From: Aminobacter aminovorans
GTDB lineage: Bacteria; Pseudomonadota; Alphaproteobacteria; Rhizobiales; Rhizobiaceae
Assembly: GCF_900445235.1 (NCBI RefSeq)
Contig: NZ_UFSM01000004.1
Coordinates: 62,001-126,000, forward strand
Direction: 5' to 3'
DNA: 64,000 bases
Position numbers and translations under genes: made by a program. The notes under the pieces are model-generated. The model made no database searches. It saw only the letters and a list, made by a program, of their open reading frames with translations, and was not told the origin of the DNA. Every line of letters begins with the position of its first letter. The first letter of the stretch is position 1. Positions 34,928 through 43,984 of this stretch are shown here, piece by piece.

Positions 34928-36445
34928 TCAGCCGCCGAGCTTCTGGATGTTGTGGGCCGCCGTGGCGAAGGCGATATTCTTGGTTTCCATGTAGAAGTCG
35001 AACGACCAGTCGCCGCCGTCGCGGCCAATGCCGGAATTCTTGACGCCGCCGAACGGCGCCGGCAGATGGCGGACGTTCTCCGAATTGACCCAGATCATTC
35101 CCGCAGCCAGCCCTTCGGTGAAGCGCAGGGCGCGCGTCACATCCGATGTCCACAGATATCCGGCAAGACCGTATTGGGTGTCGTTGGCAATCGAAAGCGC
35201 TTCGGCTTCGGTTTCGAACGGGATTGCCGTCAGCACCGGCCCGAAGATCTCTTCCTGGGCGATGCGCATGTCGTTGCGCGCGCCGGTGAACAATGTCGGT
35301 GCCACGTAGCAGCCGCCGCCAGGCCCGTCGACCTTGGTGCCGCCGGCGGCAATGGTAGCACCTTCCGAACGGGCGAGTTCGATGTAGGACAGCACCTTGG
35401 TCTCGTGCACCGGGTGGATCAGCGGGCCGACGACTGTCTTCGGGTCGAGTGGGTGGCCGACCTGGATACGCTTGGCCTTTTCCGCCACCATGGCCACGAA
35501 CGTGTCGTGTACCGAGGCTTCGACCAGCAGGCGTGACGACGAGGTGCAGCGTTCGCCATTGAGCGAGTAGATCATGAACACGGCGGCATCCGCAGCGCGC
35601 TCGAGGTCGGCATCGGCGAAGACGATCACCGGGTTCTTGCCGCCGAGCTCGAAATGCACGCGCTTCAGCGTGTCGGCGCCCTGGCGCATGATCATCGAAC
35701 CGGTGCGACTTTCTCCGACGAAGCCGATCGCCTTGATGTCGGGGTGTTCGGTCAGCGCCTTGCCGGCATCCTCGCCCAGGCCGTTGACTAGGTTCCAGAC
35801 GCCCTTTGGCAAGCCTGCCTCTTCGGCGATTTCGACAAGCAACCGCGCCGTCAGCGGCGAGAACTCGGCCGGCTTGTGGACGATCGTGCAACCTGCGGCG
35901 AGCGCCGGGGCGATCTTCCACGTCGACAGCATGAAGGGCGTGTTCCACGGCGTGATGACGCCGACCGGGCCGATCGGCACGCGGGTGGTGATGTTCAGCT
36001 GACCAGGCGCCTGCAACGTGCGGCCGTCGCGCGCTTCGGGCGCCTTGTCGGCGTAGTAGCGGAAGTTCTCGGCGCCGCGCAGGGCTGCCTTGGCCATGAA
36101 TTTCAGCGACTGGCCGGTATCCATGCACTCGATGAAGGCGATTTCCTCTGCCCGCTTGACGATGGCGTCGGCGATCGCGTGCAGCACCTTCTTGCGGGCA
36201 TCGCCCGACTGGGCGGCCCAGGCGGGGAAGGCTGCCTTGGCTGCCTTGGCGGCCATGTCGATGTCCGCCGCCTTGCCATGTGCCACCCGGGCGAGCGGCT
36301 TGAGGTCGACAGGCGAGATGGTCTCGAAGGTCGTGCCGTCGAGCGCTGGGATCGCCTCGCCGTTGATGTGGTTGCTGACCCCGCCGGATTTGAAGCGTTC
36401 GAGATAGGCTTCAGCCTTGCGCAGGTTGTTTTCGAAATCTGACAT
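34928..36445 (-). CDS. hpaE: 5-carboxymethyl-2-hydroxymuconate semialdehyde dehydrogenase (HpaE)
   Basis: 505 residues from the ATG at 36445 (MSDFENNLRKAEAYLERF). NAD-dependent ALDH with GVITPWNTPFMLSTWKIAPA, Glu in HFELGGKNPVIVFADADLE, Cys in SLNGERCTSSSRLLVE and PFGGVKNSGIGRDGG. The close match to the HpaE subfamily (LNGERCTSSSR, SENVRHLPAPFGG) and the operon context identify the substrate. It oxidises the ring-cleavage semialdehyde made by HpaD. Confidence 0.93.
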   Translation of the reverse strand: MSDFENNLRKAEAYLERFKSGGVSNHINGEAIPALDGTTFETISPVDLKPLARVAHGKAADIDMAAKAAKAAFPAWAAQSGDARKKVLHAIADAIVKRAEEIAFIECMDTGQSLKFMAKAALRGAENFRYYADKAPEARDGRTLQAPGQLNITTRVPIGPVGVITPWNTPFMLSTWKIAPALAAGCTIVHKPAEFSPLTARLLVEIAEEAGLPKGVWNLVNGLGEDAGKALTEHPDIKAIGFVGESRTGSMIMRQGADTLKRVHFELGGKNPVIVFADADLERAADAAVFMIYSLNGERCTSSSRLLVEASVHDTFVAMVAEKAKRIQVGHPLDPKTVVGPLIHPVHETKVLSYIELARSEGATIAAGGTKVDGPGGGCYVAPTLFTGARNDMRIAQEEIFGPVLTAIPFETEAEALSIANDTQYGLAGYLWTSDVTRALRFTEGLAAGMIWVNSENVRHLPAPFGGVKNSGIGRDGGDWSFDFYMETKNIAFATAAHNIQKLGG

Positions 36446-36456
36446 TGAGGTTTCCG

Positions 36457-36843
36457 TCACTTGTTCCGCAATCGCGGGTGGATGGCGTTGTTTTTCCAGC
36501 TCAGCTCGGCGTCGATCTCGCGGATCTCGAGTGAAAGCGCGAAATGAGGCGTGGCAAAAAGAGGTGCGAGAAACGCGTTCGCGGCAGCGAAGATAGCCGT
36601 ACCGGCACGCTTCTTGTCGGCGCCTGTCCGTCCGGCGCCGATCCTGAAGCTCATGTCGATGAAGGCGTTGTCCGGCAGACGGTCGGCAACCGCATAGGCG
36701 TCGGCGCGCAGTGCCCGAACTCTGACCGCGCCATGTTCGAACAGGCCGGTGTCGAGGATCGCCTGCGACAGCTCTCCGCACAGCGCCGGCATGTCGACGC
36801 GGCCGTCGAGATTGGCGGAATATTCGAGCGTGAGGTGAGGCAA
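36457..36843 (-). CDS. hpaF: 5-carboxymethyl-2-hydroxymuconate delta-isomerase (HpaF)
   Basis: 128 residues, tautomerase-superfamily protein starting MPHLTLEYSANLDG with the N-terminal proline that acts as general base after Met removal. The first gene of the hpa operon. It isomerises 5-carboxymethyl-2-hydroxymuconate between HpaE and HpaG. Length matches the E. coli enzyme (about 126 residues). Confidence 0.9.
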   Translation of the reverse strand: MPHLTLEYSANLDGRVDMPALCGELSQAILDTGLFEHGAVRVRALRADAYAVADRLPDNAFIDMSFRIGAGRTGADKKRAGTAIFAAANAFLAPLFATPHFALSLEIREIDAELSWKNNAIHPRLRNK

Positions 36844-36874
36844 GGCTTGTCTTCCTGCACAGGTGGCGCTTTGA

Positions 36875-36892
36875 TATTTAACATGTTAAATA
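36875..36892. promoter_or_regulatory. Perfect 18-bp palindrome, candidate HpaR operator
   Basis: TATTTAACATGTTAAATA is identical on both strands. It lies 32 bases upstream of the hpaF ATG and in the divergent hpaF-hpaR region. MarR-family repressors bind such AT-rich palindromes with TTAA arms. It could overlap the hpaF promoter -10 region. Confidence 0.75.
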
Positions 36893-37034
36893 GTTTTGCC
36901 GATCGCTGTCAAGGCGCTTATGTCGTCAGAATTTGGCTGATTGCCGCCGCGCGGCGTTGATCCGTCGGGGCGCGGGTATTATCGAAAAGAAGTGGAATGC
37001 CGGCCAAGCCGCCACCTGCCATCAGGAGTTGCCC

Positions 37035-37463
37035 TTGCTGCAAAGCACCCGACGCTCGTTGCCGATGTCACTGCTGCGCGCGCGCGAAGTAGTGATGGCC
37101 CAGTTCCGCCCCATACTCGCCCAGCATGGCGTTTCGGAACAGCAGTGGCGTGTCATCCGCGTGCTTGGCGAGCAGAGCCCCCTCGATGCGACGGAACTTG
37201 CCGAACGCGCCTCGATCCTGGCGCCGAGTCTGACGCGGATCATCAAGGCGCTGGAGGAGCGCAAGTTGATCACCCGCGGCAAGGTCGAAGGCGATGGCCG
37301 CCGTGTGATGCTGTCCATCGCGCCGAAGGGGCAGGTTCTGATCTCGGAAGTGTCGCCGGAGAGCAGTGCCATCTATGATGAAGTCCAAAGGCGCATCGGT
37401 CACGAGCGCTACGAACAGCTGCTCGACCTGCTGGAGGGGCTGATCGATCTCGAAAAGAAATGA
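37035..37463 (+). CDS. hpaR: Homoprotocatechuate operon repressor (HpaR, MarR family)
   Basis: 142 residues from a TTG at 37035 that has AGGAG six bases upstream; ATG at 37065 is too far inside the conserved part and the open frame upstream lacks family sequence. HpaR landmarks are SLLRAREVVMAQFRPIL, VSEQQWRVIRVL, ATELAERASILAPSLTRIIKALE as recognition helix and the wing RGKVEGDGRRVML. Divergent from the hpa operon with a perfect palindrome between. It presumably represses hpa and is released by 4-hydroxyphenylacetate or homoprotocatechuate. Confidence 0.88.
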   Translation: MLQSTRRSLPMSLLRAREVVMAQFRPILAQHGVSEQQWRVIRVLGEQSPLDATELAERASILAPSLTRIIKALEERKLITRGKVEGDGRRVMLSIAPKGQVLISEVSPESSAIYDEVQRRIGHERYEQLLDLLEGLIDLEKK

Positions 37464-37529
37464 CCGTCGGGCAGCGGCAATGTTCAGGCAGGTAGGAGCC
37501 ATTCGTGCACAAGCTGCTATGACTACCGC

Positions 37530-38447
37530 ATGATCGCCCTCAAGAAGCTGCGCGAATTGACCCTGACGGCTGCGACAAGTGCTGAGCGGCCATTGCATCT
37601 CAGCGCCGCAAGCGGCCTCGTCTGCCTCGATTCGACGATGTATGTCATCGCCGACGATGAACTCCATCTTGGTGTCTTTTCGACCACCGTCGCCGGCCCT
37701 GGCCGGCTGGTCAGGTTGTTCGACGGTGTGCTGCCGGAGGATAAAGCGGCGCGCAAGCGCCAAAAGCCGGACCTCGAAGCACTGACGTTTCTGCCTGCTT
37801 TCGATGGTTTTCATCATGGCGCACTGCTCGTCGTCGGCTCGGGCTCGCGGCCTAACCGGCGCGGGGGTGCCCTGCTCGGACTTGATCCGTTGGGTCGCAT
37901 ATCAGGCGTGCCACGAAGCCTGGACCTGTCGGCCATGCTTGTTCCGCTTGCCGCTGCCTTCGCCGAGGTCAATGTCGAAGGCGCCGTTGTTGCCGGGGAC
38001 GAACTGTGCCTGTTCCAGCGCGGTAACAAGCTGCACACAGACAATGCAATTATCCGCTACCGCCTTGCTGAGGTCGTCGAAGTCGTGACCGGCCGTCGTA
38101 CCGATGCGCTTCGGTCTGTGAAAATCGGCAGGCTCGATCTCGGCCATGTCGATGGTGTGCCGTTGTGCTTCACCGATGCTGCGCTGCTGCCGGGTGGTGC
38201 CATTGTCTTCAGTGCCGTAGCCGAAGACACCGAGGATGCCTTCAACGATGGCGCTTGCGTTGGCGCTGCTATTGGCATTGTCGACAACGACAACCGGCTG
38301 CGTTTCGTCCGCCAACTGGATAGGCCATACAAGATCGAGGGCATTCACGCCGAGCTCGACGGCAACCGCCTCGACCTGCTGGCAGTCACCGACGCTGACG
38401 ATCCGGACGTTGCAGCAGCGCTCTATTCGGCGACGATCGCGATCTGA
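37530..38447 (+). CDS. Uncharacterised beta-propeller-like protein (DUF6929-like)
   Basis: 305 residues without signal peptide or membrane span. Repeating beta-strand blocks, with ASGLVCLDSTMYVIADDELHLGVF near the start, KPDLEALTFLP in the middle and IEGIHAELDGNRLDLLAVTDADD near the end, suggest a propeller-like fold of the SdiA-regulated/DUF6929 kind. No enzymatic motif is visible. It starts 66 bases after hpaR on the same strand, so it may be co-transcribed with it by chance. Function unknown. Confidence 0.75.
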   Translation: MIALKKLRELTLTAATSAERPLHLSAASGLVCLDSTMYVIADDELHLGVFSTTVAGPGRLVRLFDGVLPEDKAARKRQKPDLEALTFLPAFDGFHHGALLVVGSGSRPNRRGGALLGLDPLGRISGVPRSLDLSAMLVPLAAAFAEVNVEGAVVAGDELCLFQRGNKLHTDNAIIRYRLAEVVEVVTGRRTDALRSVKIGRLDLGHVDGVPLCFTDAALLPGGAIVFSAVAEDTEDAFNDGACVGAAIGIVDNDNRLRFVRQLDRPYKIEGIHAELDGNRLDLLAVTDADDPDVAAALYSATIAI

Positions 38448-38501
38448 TTACGCCAGGCACGCGATCTCATCCCTGAACCTGTCGAGCGTGACCTGTCTCG
38501 T

Positions 38502-38915
38502 CTAGGCGGCGAAGACGCTGTCGAAATCCTTGAAACCCTTGACCTCGATCGGATTGCCCGAAGGGTCGAAGAAGAACATCGTGCGCTGTTCGCCGGGTTC
38601 ACCTTCGAAGCGGATGACAGGCGGAATGTCGAATGCGATGCCGCCTTTTTTCAAGCGATCGGCGAGCGCGAACCAGTCGTGGAGCGGAAGCACGATGCCG
38701 AAATGCGGCATCATGACGAGGTGGGTGCCGACCTTGCCGGTGCGGGTGACCTCGAACGGCTTGCCGAGATGCAGCGACAGCTGATGGCCGAAAAAGTCGA
38801 AGTCGACCCAGCTGTCGGTGGAACGCCCTTCGATGCAGCCGAGCACACCGCCATAGAAACCGCGCGCTGCGTCGAGGTCCGTCACGTGAATGGCGAGATG
38901 GAACAGTGATTTCAT
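38502..38915 (-). CDS. VOC-family (glyoxalase/bleomycin resistance-like) protein
   Basis: 137 residues with one vicinal-oxygen-chelate fold: FHLAIHVTDLDAARGFYGGVLGC at the start, HQLSLHL in the middle and FFFDPSGNPIEVKGF with the likely metal glutamate. Could be a glyoxalase, a fosfomycin-type thiol transferase or a dioxygenase-related enzyme; sequence alone does not decide. Divergent from a LysR-type gene 91 bases away, which may control it. Confidence 0.8.
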   Translation of the reverse strand: MKSLFHLAIHVTDLDAARGFYGGVLGCIEGRSTDSWVDFDFFGHQLSLHLGKPFEVTRTGKVGTHLVMMPHFGIVLPLHDWFALADRLKKGGIAFDIPPVIRFEGEPGEQRTMFFFDPSGNPIEVKGFKDFDSVFAA

Positions 38916-39006
38916 ATCGGGTGTTTCCCAGTGTTTGACCGATATCTAGAACGTCCGATAAGAAAGGAAAACTATGGAATTGTGTTTCTCGGCATAAGGA
39001 AATCCA

Positions 39007-39876
39007 TTGGATATCCGGTTTCTTCAGAGCCTCGTGGCGGTGGTCGAGACGGGCTCGATCGTTGCCGCAGCGCGGCGGGAAAGGCTTACGCCAGCGGCTG
39101 TAAGCCAGCGAATCCAGGCCCTGGAACGCATTCTCGGTTGCGCGCTTCTGGTGCGCGGCGCCCACACCGCACGACCGACGGAGGTCTGCCTTTCGCTGTT
39201 GCCGCGGGCCCGCGCGCTGGTTCGCGATGCCTCGCTGCTCGTCGATGATCTCGACGCCAGCGGCCTGTCCGGTGATCTCAGGGTGGGCGCGATCTCGACT
39301 GTCCTCACCGGGCTGGTGCCGGCGGTGCTGGGCAGGCTGACGGCGCGCGCGCCAACCCTGAAACTGCGGCTGACGCCCGGAACGTCCGAACACCTCTACG
39401 ATCAGATGCTGGCCGGCCAGCTTGACGTTGCCGTGCTCGTCGAACCGCCCTTTGCGATGCCCAAACTGCTCGACGCCACCTGCATTTCGCGTGAGCCGCT
39501 GATGTATCTGACGCGTGATGCCGTCGCGCCCGCTGATATCGTCGCGCATGCGCGGGAGACGCCGTTCATCCGCTACGACCCGTCATCATGGGGCGGGCGT
39601 ATCGTCGCCGGTTATATGGAGAAGGTGGGGCTCCACCCTGATGTGCGTTGCGACATGGATGCGCTGGAAACGATCGCGATCCTGGTTGCCAAGGGCATCG
39701 GCAGTTCGCTGGTGCCCCACTGGCCGGGGCTCGTTGCCAATGGGTTCAACGTCATTCCCGTGCCGCACGCGCATGCGCACCAACGGTCGCTGTCCTTTCT
39801 CGCGCCGAGCGTTGCGCAAAAGCCGAACGCCATCCGACTTTTGCGTGATCTGCTTGTCGAGGCGGCGATTGGCTGA
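39007..39876 (+). CDS. LysR-family transcriptional regulator
   Basis: 289 residues starting at TTG 39007, with AAGGAA just upstream. The N-terminal helix-turn-helix is FLQSLVAVVETGSIVAAARR and LTPAAVSQRIQALERILGC. The effector domain follows with DLRVGAISTVLTGLVPAVL and later GIGSSLVPHWPGL. Divergent from the VOC protein gene; the 91-base gap contains TATC-N10-GATA near 38940, a weak candidate binding site. Ligand unknown. Confidence 0.88.
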   Translation: MDIRFLQSLVAVVETGSIVAAARRERLTPAAVSQRIQALERILGCALLVRGAHTARPTEVCLSLLPRARALVRDASLLVDDLDASGLSGDLRVGAISTVLTGLVPAVLGRLTARAPTLKLRLTPGTSEHLYDQMLAGQLDVAVLVEPPFAMPKLLDATCISREPLMYLTRDAVAPADIVAHARETPFIRYDPSSWGGRIVAGYMEKVGLHPDVRCDMDALETIAILVAKGIGSSLVPHWPGLVANGFNVIPVPHAHAHQRSLSFLAPSVAQKPNAIRLLRDLLVEAAIG

Positions 39877-40043
39877 GGCTCAGGCGGCGCCGCGTCCGAG
39901 CGTCTTGCCGATCCAGTCCAGCCTTGCTGCCGGGATCAGGCCAAAATTAGTAAAGTCGATGCCGTGGCGACGAGCGGTGAAGCCGGCATTCGCAACGACA
40001 CCGCCGCGACGCGTGGCAGGAGTGCGTCTGTCCGAAACGCCAA

Positions 40044-40065
40044 CAGGCCTCTGATCGGAGGCCTG
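40044..40065. repeat. Short inverted repeat between convergent LysR and aminopeptidase genes
   Basis: CAGGCCTC and GAGGCCTG flank a 6-base loop. It may act as a terminator for the converging genes, but no T-run follows on either strand. The remaining 200 bases of this gap hold no gene I can support. Confidence 0.35.
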
Positions 40066-40115
40066 AGATGGAGTGCGGTCGGTCGAGGCGGCGCATGAAC
40101 TGACGTGATATCCGC

Positions 40116-41924
40116 TCAGATGGCGTCCCGACAGGGTGCGCACATGCGCTGCAACCACTCCAGGTCATCTCGGCCAAGCAGGGGGCTCAGCGCCGACGTT
40201 ACTTCGTCATGATAGGCGTCGAGCCATCGTCTTTCCGACGATGTCAGCAGCTCGATATCGGCAAGGCGCAGGTCGAGGGGCACAAGTGTCAGGCTTTTGA
40301 AGGTCATGAAGCCGTCGCCGGCCTCGACGATCTCGACCTGGTTTTCGAGGCGGATGCCATATTCTCCCGCCTTGTAGTAACCGGGCTCGATGGTCGTTAC
40401 CATGCCGGGCCGCAGGGCGATCTCGTTGACGCGTTTGTCGAAGCGTTGCGGCTGCTCGTGCACCGACAGGAAGTGGCCGACGCCATGGCCGGTGCCGTGG
40501 TCGTAGTCGAGACCGAGCTCCCAGAGGTGCCGCCGCGCGAAGGCATCGACATGGTGGCCGAAAGTGCCCGCCGGGAACTTCAGCGTCAGCATCGAGATCA
40601 GCCCCTTGAGCACGGCCGTATAGGCGCGGCGGATCTCCGGGCCGATCTCTGCCAACGCAGTCGTGCGCGTGGCATCGGTGGTCCCGGTCAGATATTGACC
40701 GCCGGAATCGAGCAGATAGACGCCGGCCGAGGTGATCGGCGCGTTGGTCTCGACAGTAGCGTTGTAATGGCACATCGCGGCATTGCCGGCGGAAGCTGAA
40801 ATCGTTCGGAAGCTCGGCTCGACGAACAGCCTGCTGTCGCGGCGATAGGTCAGGATGCGCTCTTCAGCCTCCAGTTCACTCACCGGCATGCCCTGGCTTT
40901 CGCGCGTGCGGCCGTAGCGGTCGAGCCAGGCCAGGAAACGCACCCAGGCAGCACCGTCCTGGCGGTGGCAGTCACGGAAACCCTGCAGCTCGACTTCGTT
41001 CTTCAGCATCTTGGCGAGTGTGATCGGGCTGCGGGCGAGCTTGACCTCGCCGCCACCGTCACGCGCCGCATGGACAACCGCCGAGGGCGCAAAACCGGGA
41101 TCGACGAGTGCCGTCCGACCGTTGGCAAAGGCAGCGACGCGTTCCAGCAGGCGCGCCGGCTCGGCGAGCGCCACCCCATCGAGCTCGAATTCGGAGAGAT
41201 CGTTTGGCAGCTTGCGGTGGTCGACCAGCCACTCGGTGCTGCCGTCCTTGTCGATGATCAGGAAGGAATGCGGCATCGGGTTGAACGCCACGTCGCGGCC
41301 GCGCACGTTGAGCAGCCAGGAGATGTTGTCGGGTTGCGCCTCGACGAGGAAGTCGGCGCCCTGGGCTGCGACCAGCTCGGCGATGCGGCGTTTCTTTTCT
41401 GCAACGCTGTCGCCCGAGTACCGGCGGCCGAAGGCCATGATCGGTCCGAGCGGCTTCTCGGGCTGGTTCGGCCATATCGCATCGACGAGATCGTCCGAGG
41501 CAGCGACCCAGCTGCCACCGGCTGACATAACGGCTCGACGGCAATCCTGGTCCCAGGTCGAGGGCAAAAGCATTGCATTGAAGCCGATGCGCTGGCCTTC
41601 ACGCACGTGCTTCGCCAGCCAGTCCTTCAGCGGCGCATCGTAGAAGTGCTCGATGGCAAAGCTGCCGAGGTCGACCTCGTCGCGCACCTGCACCTGGTAG
41701 CGGCCGTCGACGAAGATCGCTGCCTTGTCGCGCATGACGATCGCGACGCCGGCCGAGCCGGTGAAACCGGTGAGGTAAGCGAGCCGGCAGTCATGTGGCG
41801 CGCAATACTCGCTCTGGTGTTCGTCAAAGCGCGGCACGACGTAGCCGTCGAGCCCCTCGTCGGCGAGCTTGCGGCGCAGCGCTTCAACGCGGCCGGTCGT
41901 GTCCAGCCTGTCGGTCGGTGTCAT
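40116..41924 (-). CDS. pepP: Xaa-Pro aminopeptidase (aminopeptidase P, M24B family)
   Basis: 602 residues, the long three-domain form like eukaryotic cytosolic XPNPEP1. Two creatinase-like N-domains precede the pita-bread domain. Metal ligands: Asp in LLDSGGQYLTGTTDATRTT (two Asp), His in GTGHGVGHFLSVHE, Glu in TTIEPGYYKAGEYGIRLENQ. It removes the N-terminal residue from peptides with proline in second position. The ATG at 41924 (MTPTDRLDTTGRVEAL) is preferred; the frame runs on upstream over the ATPase end. Last gene of the downstream Dpp-type transporter operon. Confidence 0.93.
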   Translation of the reverse strand: MTPTDRLDTTGRVEALRRKLADEGLDGYVVPRFDEHQSEYCAPHDCRLAYLTGFTGSAGVAIVMRDKAAIFVDGRYQVQVRDEVDLGSFAIEHFYDAPLKDWLAKHVREGQRIGFNAMLLPSTWDQDCRRAVMSAGGSWVAASDDLVDAIWPNQPEKPLGPIMAFGRRYSGDSVAEKKRRIAELVAAQGADFLVEAQPDNISWLLNVRGRDVAFNPMPHSFLIIDKDGSTEWLVDHRKLPNDLSEFELDGVALAEPARLLERVAAFANGRTALVDPGFAPSAVVHAARDGGGEVKLARSPITLAKMLKNEVELQGFRDCHRQDGAAWVRFLAWLDRYGRTRESQGMPVSELEAEERILTYRRDSRLFVEPSFRTISASAGNAAMCHYNATVETNAPITSAGVYLLDSGGQYLTGTTDATRTTALAEIGPEIRRAYTAVLKGLISMLTLKFPAGTFGHHVDAFARRHLWELGLDYDHGTGHGVGHFLSVHEQPQRFDKRVNEIALRPGMVTTIEPGYYKAGEYGIRLENQVEIVEAGDGFMTFKSLTLVPLDLRLADIELLTSSERRWLDAYHDEVTSALSPLLGRDDLEWLQRMCAPCRDAI

Positions 41925-41959
41925 GTCGTCTGTCCTTGAACTGCAGATGGTCGCGGCTA

Positions 41960-42973
41960 TCACGCCGCTGAGATGGTTTCGGCGAAGTGGCAGGCGGCCA
42001 TGCCGGCGCCGACAGGTCGGAGCGCCGGCTTTTCGATACGGCAGCGCTCGGCGGCATGCGGGCAACGCACATGGAACGGGCAGCCCGGAGGGATGTCGAG
42101 CGGGCTCGGCAACTCGCCTGACAGTGCCGGCGCGCGCTTGCGGTCTTCCGGATCGAGCGACGGTGCCGCAGCCAGCAGCGCCTGCGAATACGGATGGCGC
42201 GGCCGCGAGAACAGCGCCTCGGACGGGCCGACCTCGACGATGGCGCCGAGATAGATCACCGCGACCCGGTGCGAGACGTGGCGCACCAGCCTGAGATCAT
42301 GCGCAACGAACAGCACCGTCAGTCCGAGATTGTCCTGCAGCTCAAGCAAAAGATTGACCACCTGCGCCTGAACCGAGACGTCGAGCGCTGACACAAGCTC
42401 GTCGGCGACGAGACAGATCGGCTCGAGCGACAGCGCACGCGCGATGCCGATGCGCTGGCGTTGCCCGCCGGAGAATTCGTGCGGGTACTTGTCGGCGGCA
42501 CCCTCGGGCAGGCGCACGAGATCGAGCAACTCGTCTATGCGCCGCTCGATGGCAGCGCCTTCGCGCATCCTGTGCACCGAGATCGCCTCGCGCAGCGTAT
42601 CGCGCACCGTCATGCGCGGGTTGAGCGAGGTATAGGGGTCCTGGAACATCATCTGGACGCGCTTGTTGTAGGCGCGGCGTTTCGGTCCCTTGAGCCCGGC
42701 GACGCTCTCACCCTCGAACAGAATGTCGCCGCCCCTTGGCTGGTGCAGTCCGGCGATACAGCGCGCCAGGGTCGACTTGCCGCAGCCGGATTCGCCGACG
42801 ATGCCGAGCGTCTCGGCCGGCATGACGTCGAGGTCGACGCCATTGAGCGCCGATACGACCTGGCGCGGCCGGCCTGCCAGCGTATCGGAAAGCGAACGCG
42901 GTTTTTCGAAGCGCATGGTGAGGTCGCGGATGGACAGCAGCGGCCTGGCCGACTCCATGGTCAGCATGTTCAT
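41960..42973 (-). CDS. Oligopeptide ABC transporter ATP-binding protein (DppF/OppF type)
   Basis: 337 residues with GESGCGKSTLARC, FSGGQRQRIGIARAL and a C-terminal cysteine-containing oligopeptide-ATPase tail (CPFHVRCPHAAERC). Walker B reads CLVADELVSALD, so the usual Pro of DEPVSALD is Leu here; the codon is CTT in the DNA, and the Glu is kept. Otherwise normal. Overlaps the DppD-type ATPase gene by four bases. Confidence 0.92.
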   Translation of the reverse strand: MNMLTMESARPLLSIRDLTMRFEKPRSLSDTLAGRPRQVVSALNGVDLDVMPAETLGIVGESGCGKSTLARCIAGLHQPRGGDILFEGESVAGLKGPKRRAYNKRVQMMFQDPYTSLNPRMTVRDTLREAISVHRMREGAAIERRIDELLDLVRLPEGAADKYPHEFSGGQRQRIGIARALSLEPICLVADELVSALDVSVQAQVVNLLLELQDNLGLTVLFVAHDLRLVRHVSHRVAVIYLGAIVEVGPSEALFSRPRHPYSQALLAAAPSLDPEDRKRAPALSGELPSPLDIPPGCPFHVRCPHAAERCRIEKPALRPVGAGMAACHFAETISAA

Positions 42974-43983
42974 GACGCCGCCTCGTGTTGACGAAAGTGA
43001 GCGAGCGCCGCGGCGCGATGGTGGCAGGCCACCTGGTGATAGTGGTCGACGTCAGCGAGCAGCGGGCGAACATCACCGCACTCCGGACCGGCAACCGGGC
43101 AGCGCGCGGTGAAGGCGCAGCCTGGAGGCAGCGCGCTGAGTGACGGCGGTGCGCCAGGGATCGAGTAGAGCGGTGTGCGTGGCGCGACATTGCGCGGGAT
43201 CGAGCGCAACAGCCCGAGCGCGTAGGGGTGGCGCGCGTCAGCGATCACCTGGCTGGTGGTGCCCACCTCGCACAGACGCCCGCCATACATTACCGCCACC
43301 CGGTCACAGGTCTGTGCCACCACGCCCATGTCGTGGGTAACGAGGATCACGGCCATGCCGAGATCGCGGCTCAGCGACTGGATCAGGCGCAGGATCTGGT
43401 CCTGGATCGTCACATCGAGCGCCGTCGTCGGCTCGTCCGCCAGCAACAGCTGCGGGTTCGAGGCAAGGGCGATGGCGATCATGACGCGTTGGCGCATGCC
43501 GCCCGAGAATTCGTGCGGATAGTCGCCAAGCCGATTGCGCGCAGCGGGAATGCCGACCATGTCGAGCAACTCGATGGCCTTGGCCTTGCGTGCCCGGGCG
43601 TCGAGCCCGGTATGGGCGACGAGGTTTTCGGCGATCTGCAGGCCTACCGTCAGCAACGGGTTGAGCGACGACATCGGCTCCTGGAAGATCATCGCGATCT
43701 CGCGTCCGCGCACCTTGCGCAACGCCGCTTCGTCAAGCGATGCGAGATCGCGGCCCTTCCAGAGGATCTCGCCGCCGACGCGGCCACGCGGACGGACGAT
43801 GCCGAGGATCGAGCGCAAGGTGATGCTCTTGCCCGAGCCGGACTCGCCTACGAGGCCGAGGATCTCACCTGCCTTGACGCTGAAGGAGACGTCGTCGACG
43901 GCGATCAGTGGGCGCTCGCGTGAACCGAATTCGGTCCTGAGATGGCGCAGATCGAGCACCGTATGTTGCAAGTGTTCGGTCAT
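42970..43983 (-). CDS. Oligopeptide ABC transporter ATP-binding protein (DppD/OppD type)
   Basis: 337 residues with [28 protein letters not shown] and [14 protein letters not shown], plus the C-terminal oligopeptide-ATPase tail ([14 protein letters not shown]). Forms a heterodimer with the DppF-type ATPase encoded next. Two bases separate it from the dppC-type gene. Confidence 0.93.
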   Translation of the reverse strand: MTEHLQHTVLDLRHLRTEFGSRERPLIAVDDVSFSVKAGEILGLVGESGSGKSITLRSILGIVRPRGRVGGEILWKGRDLASLDEAALRKVRGREIAMIFQEPMSSLNPLLTVGLQIAENLVAHTGLDARARKAKAIELLDMVGIPAARNRLGDYPHEFSGGMRQRVMIAIALASNPQLLLADEPTTALDVTIQDQILRLIQSLSRDLGMAVILVTHDMGVVAQTCDRVAVMYGGRLCEVGTTSQVIADARHPYALGLLRSIPRNVAPRTPLYSIPGAPPSLSALPPGCAFTARCPVAGPECGDVRPLLADVDHYHQVACHHRAAALAHFRQHEAAS

Positions 43984-43984
43984 A

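Noticed and set aside
34320..36128. A 602-residue frame overlapping hpaD/hpaE in another phase
   Set aside because: It shadows hpaD and hpaE, has Arg-rich composition and no motif. The hpa genes fit their families exactly.
39880..40158. A 92-residue minus-strand frame between LysR and aminopeptidase P
   Set aside because: The end (FTNFGLIPAARLDWIGKTLG) looks protein-like, but there is no start with a ribosome site and I recognise no family; it may be a gene remnant. Not listed as a gene.
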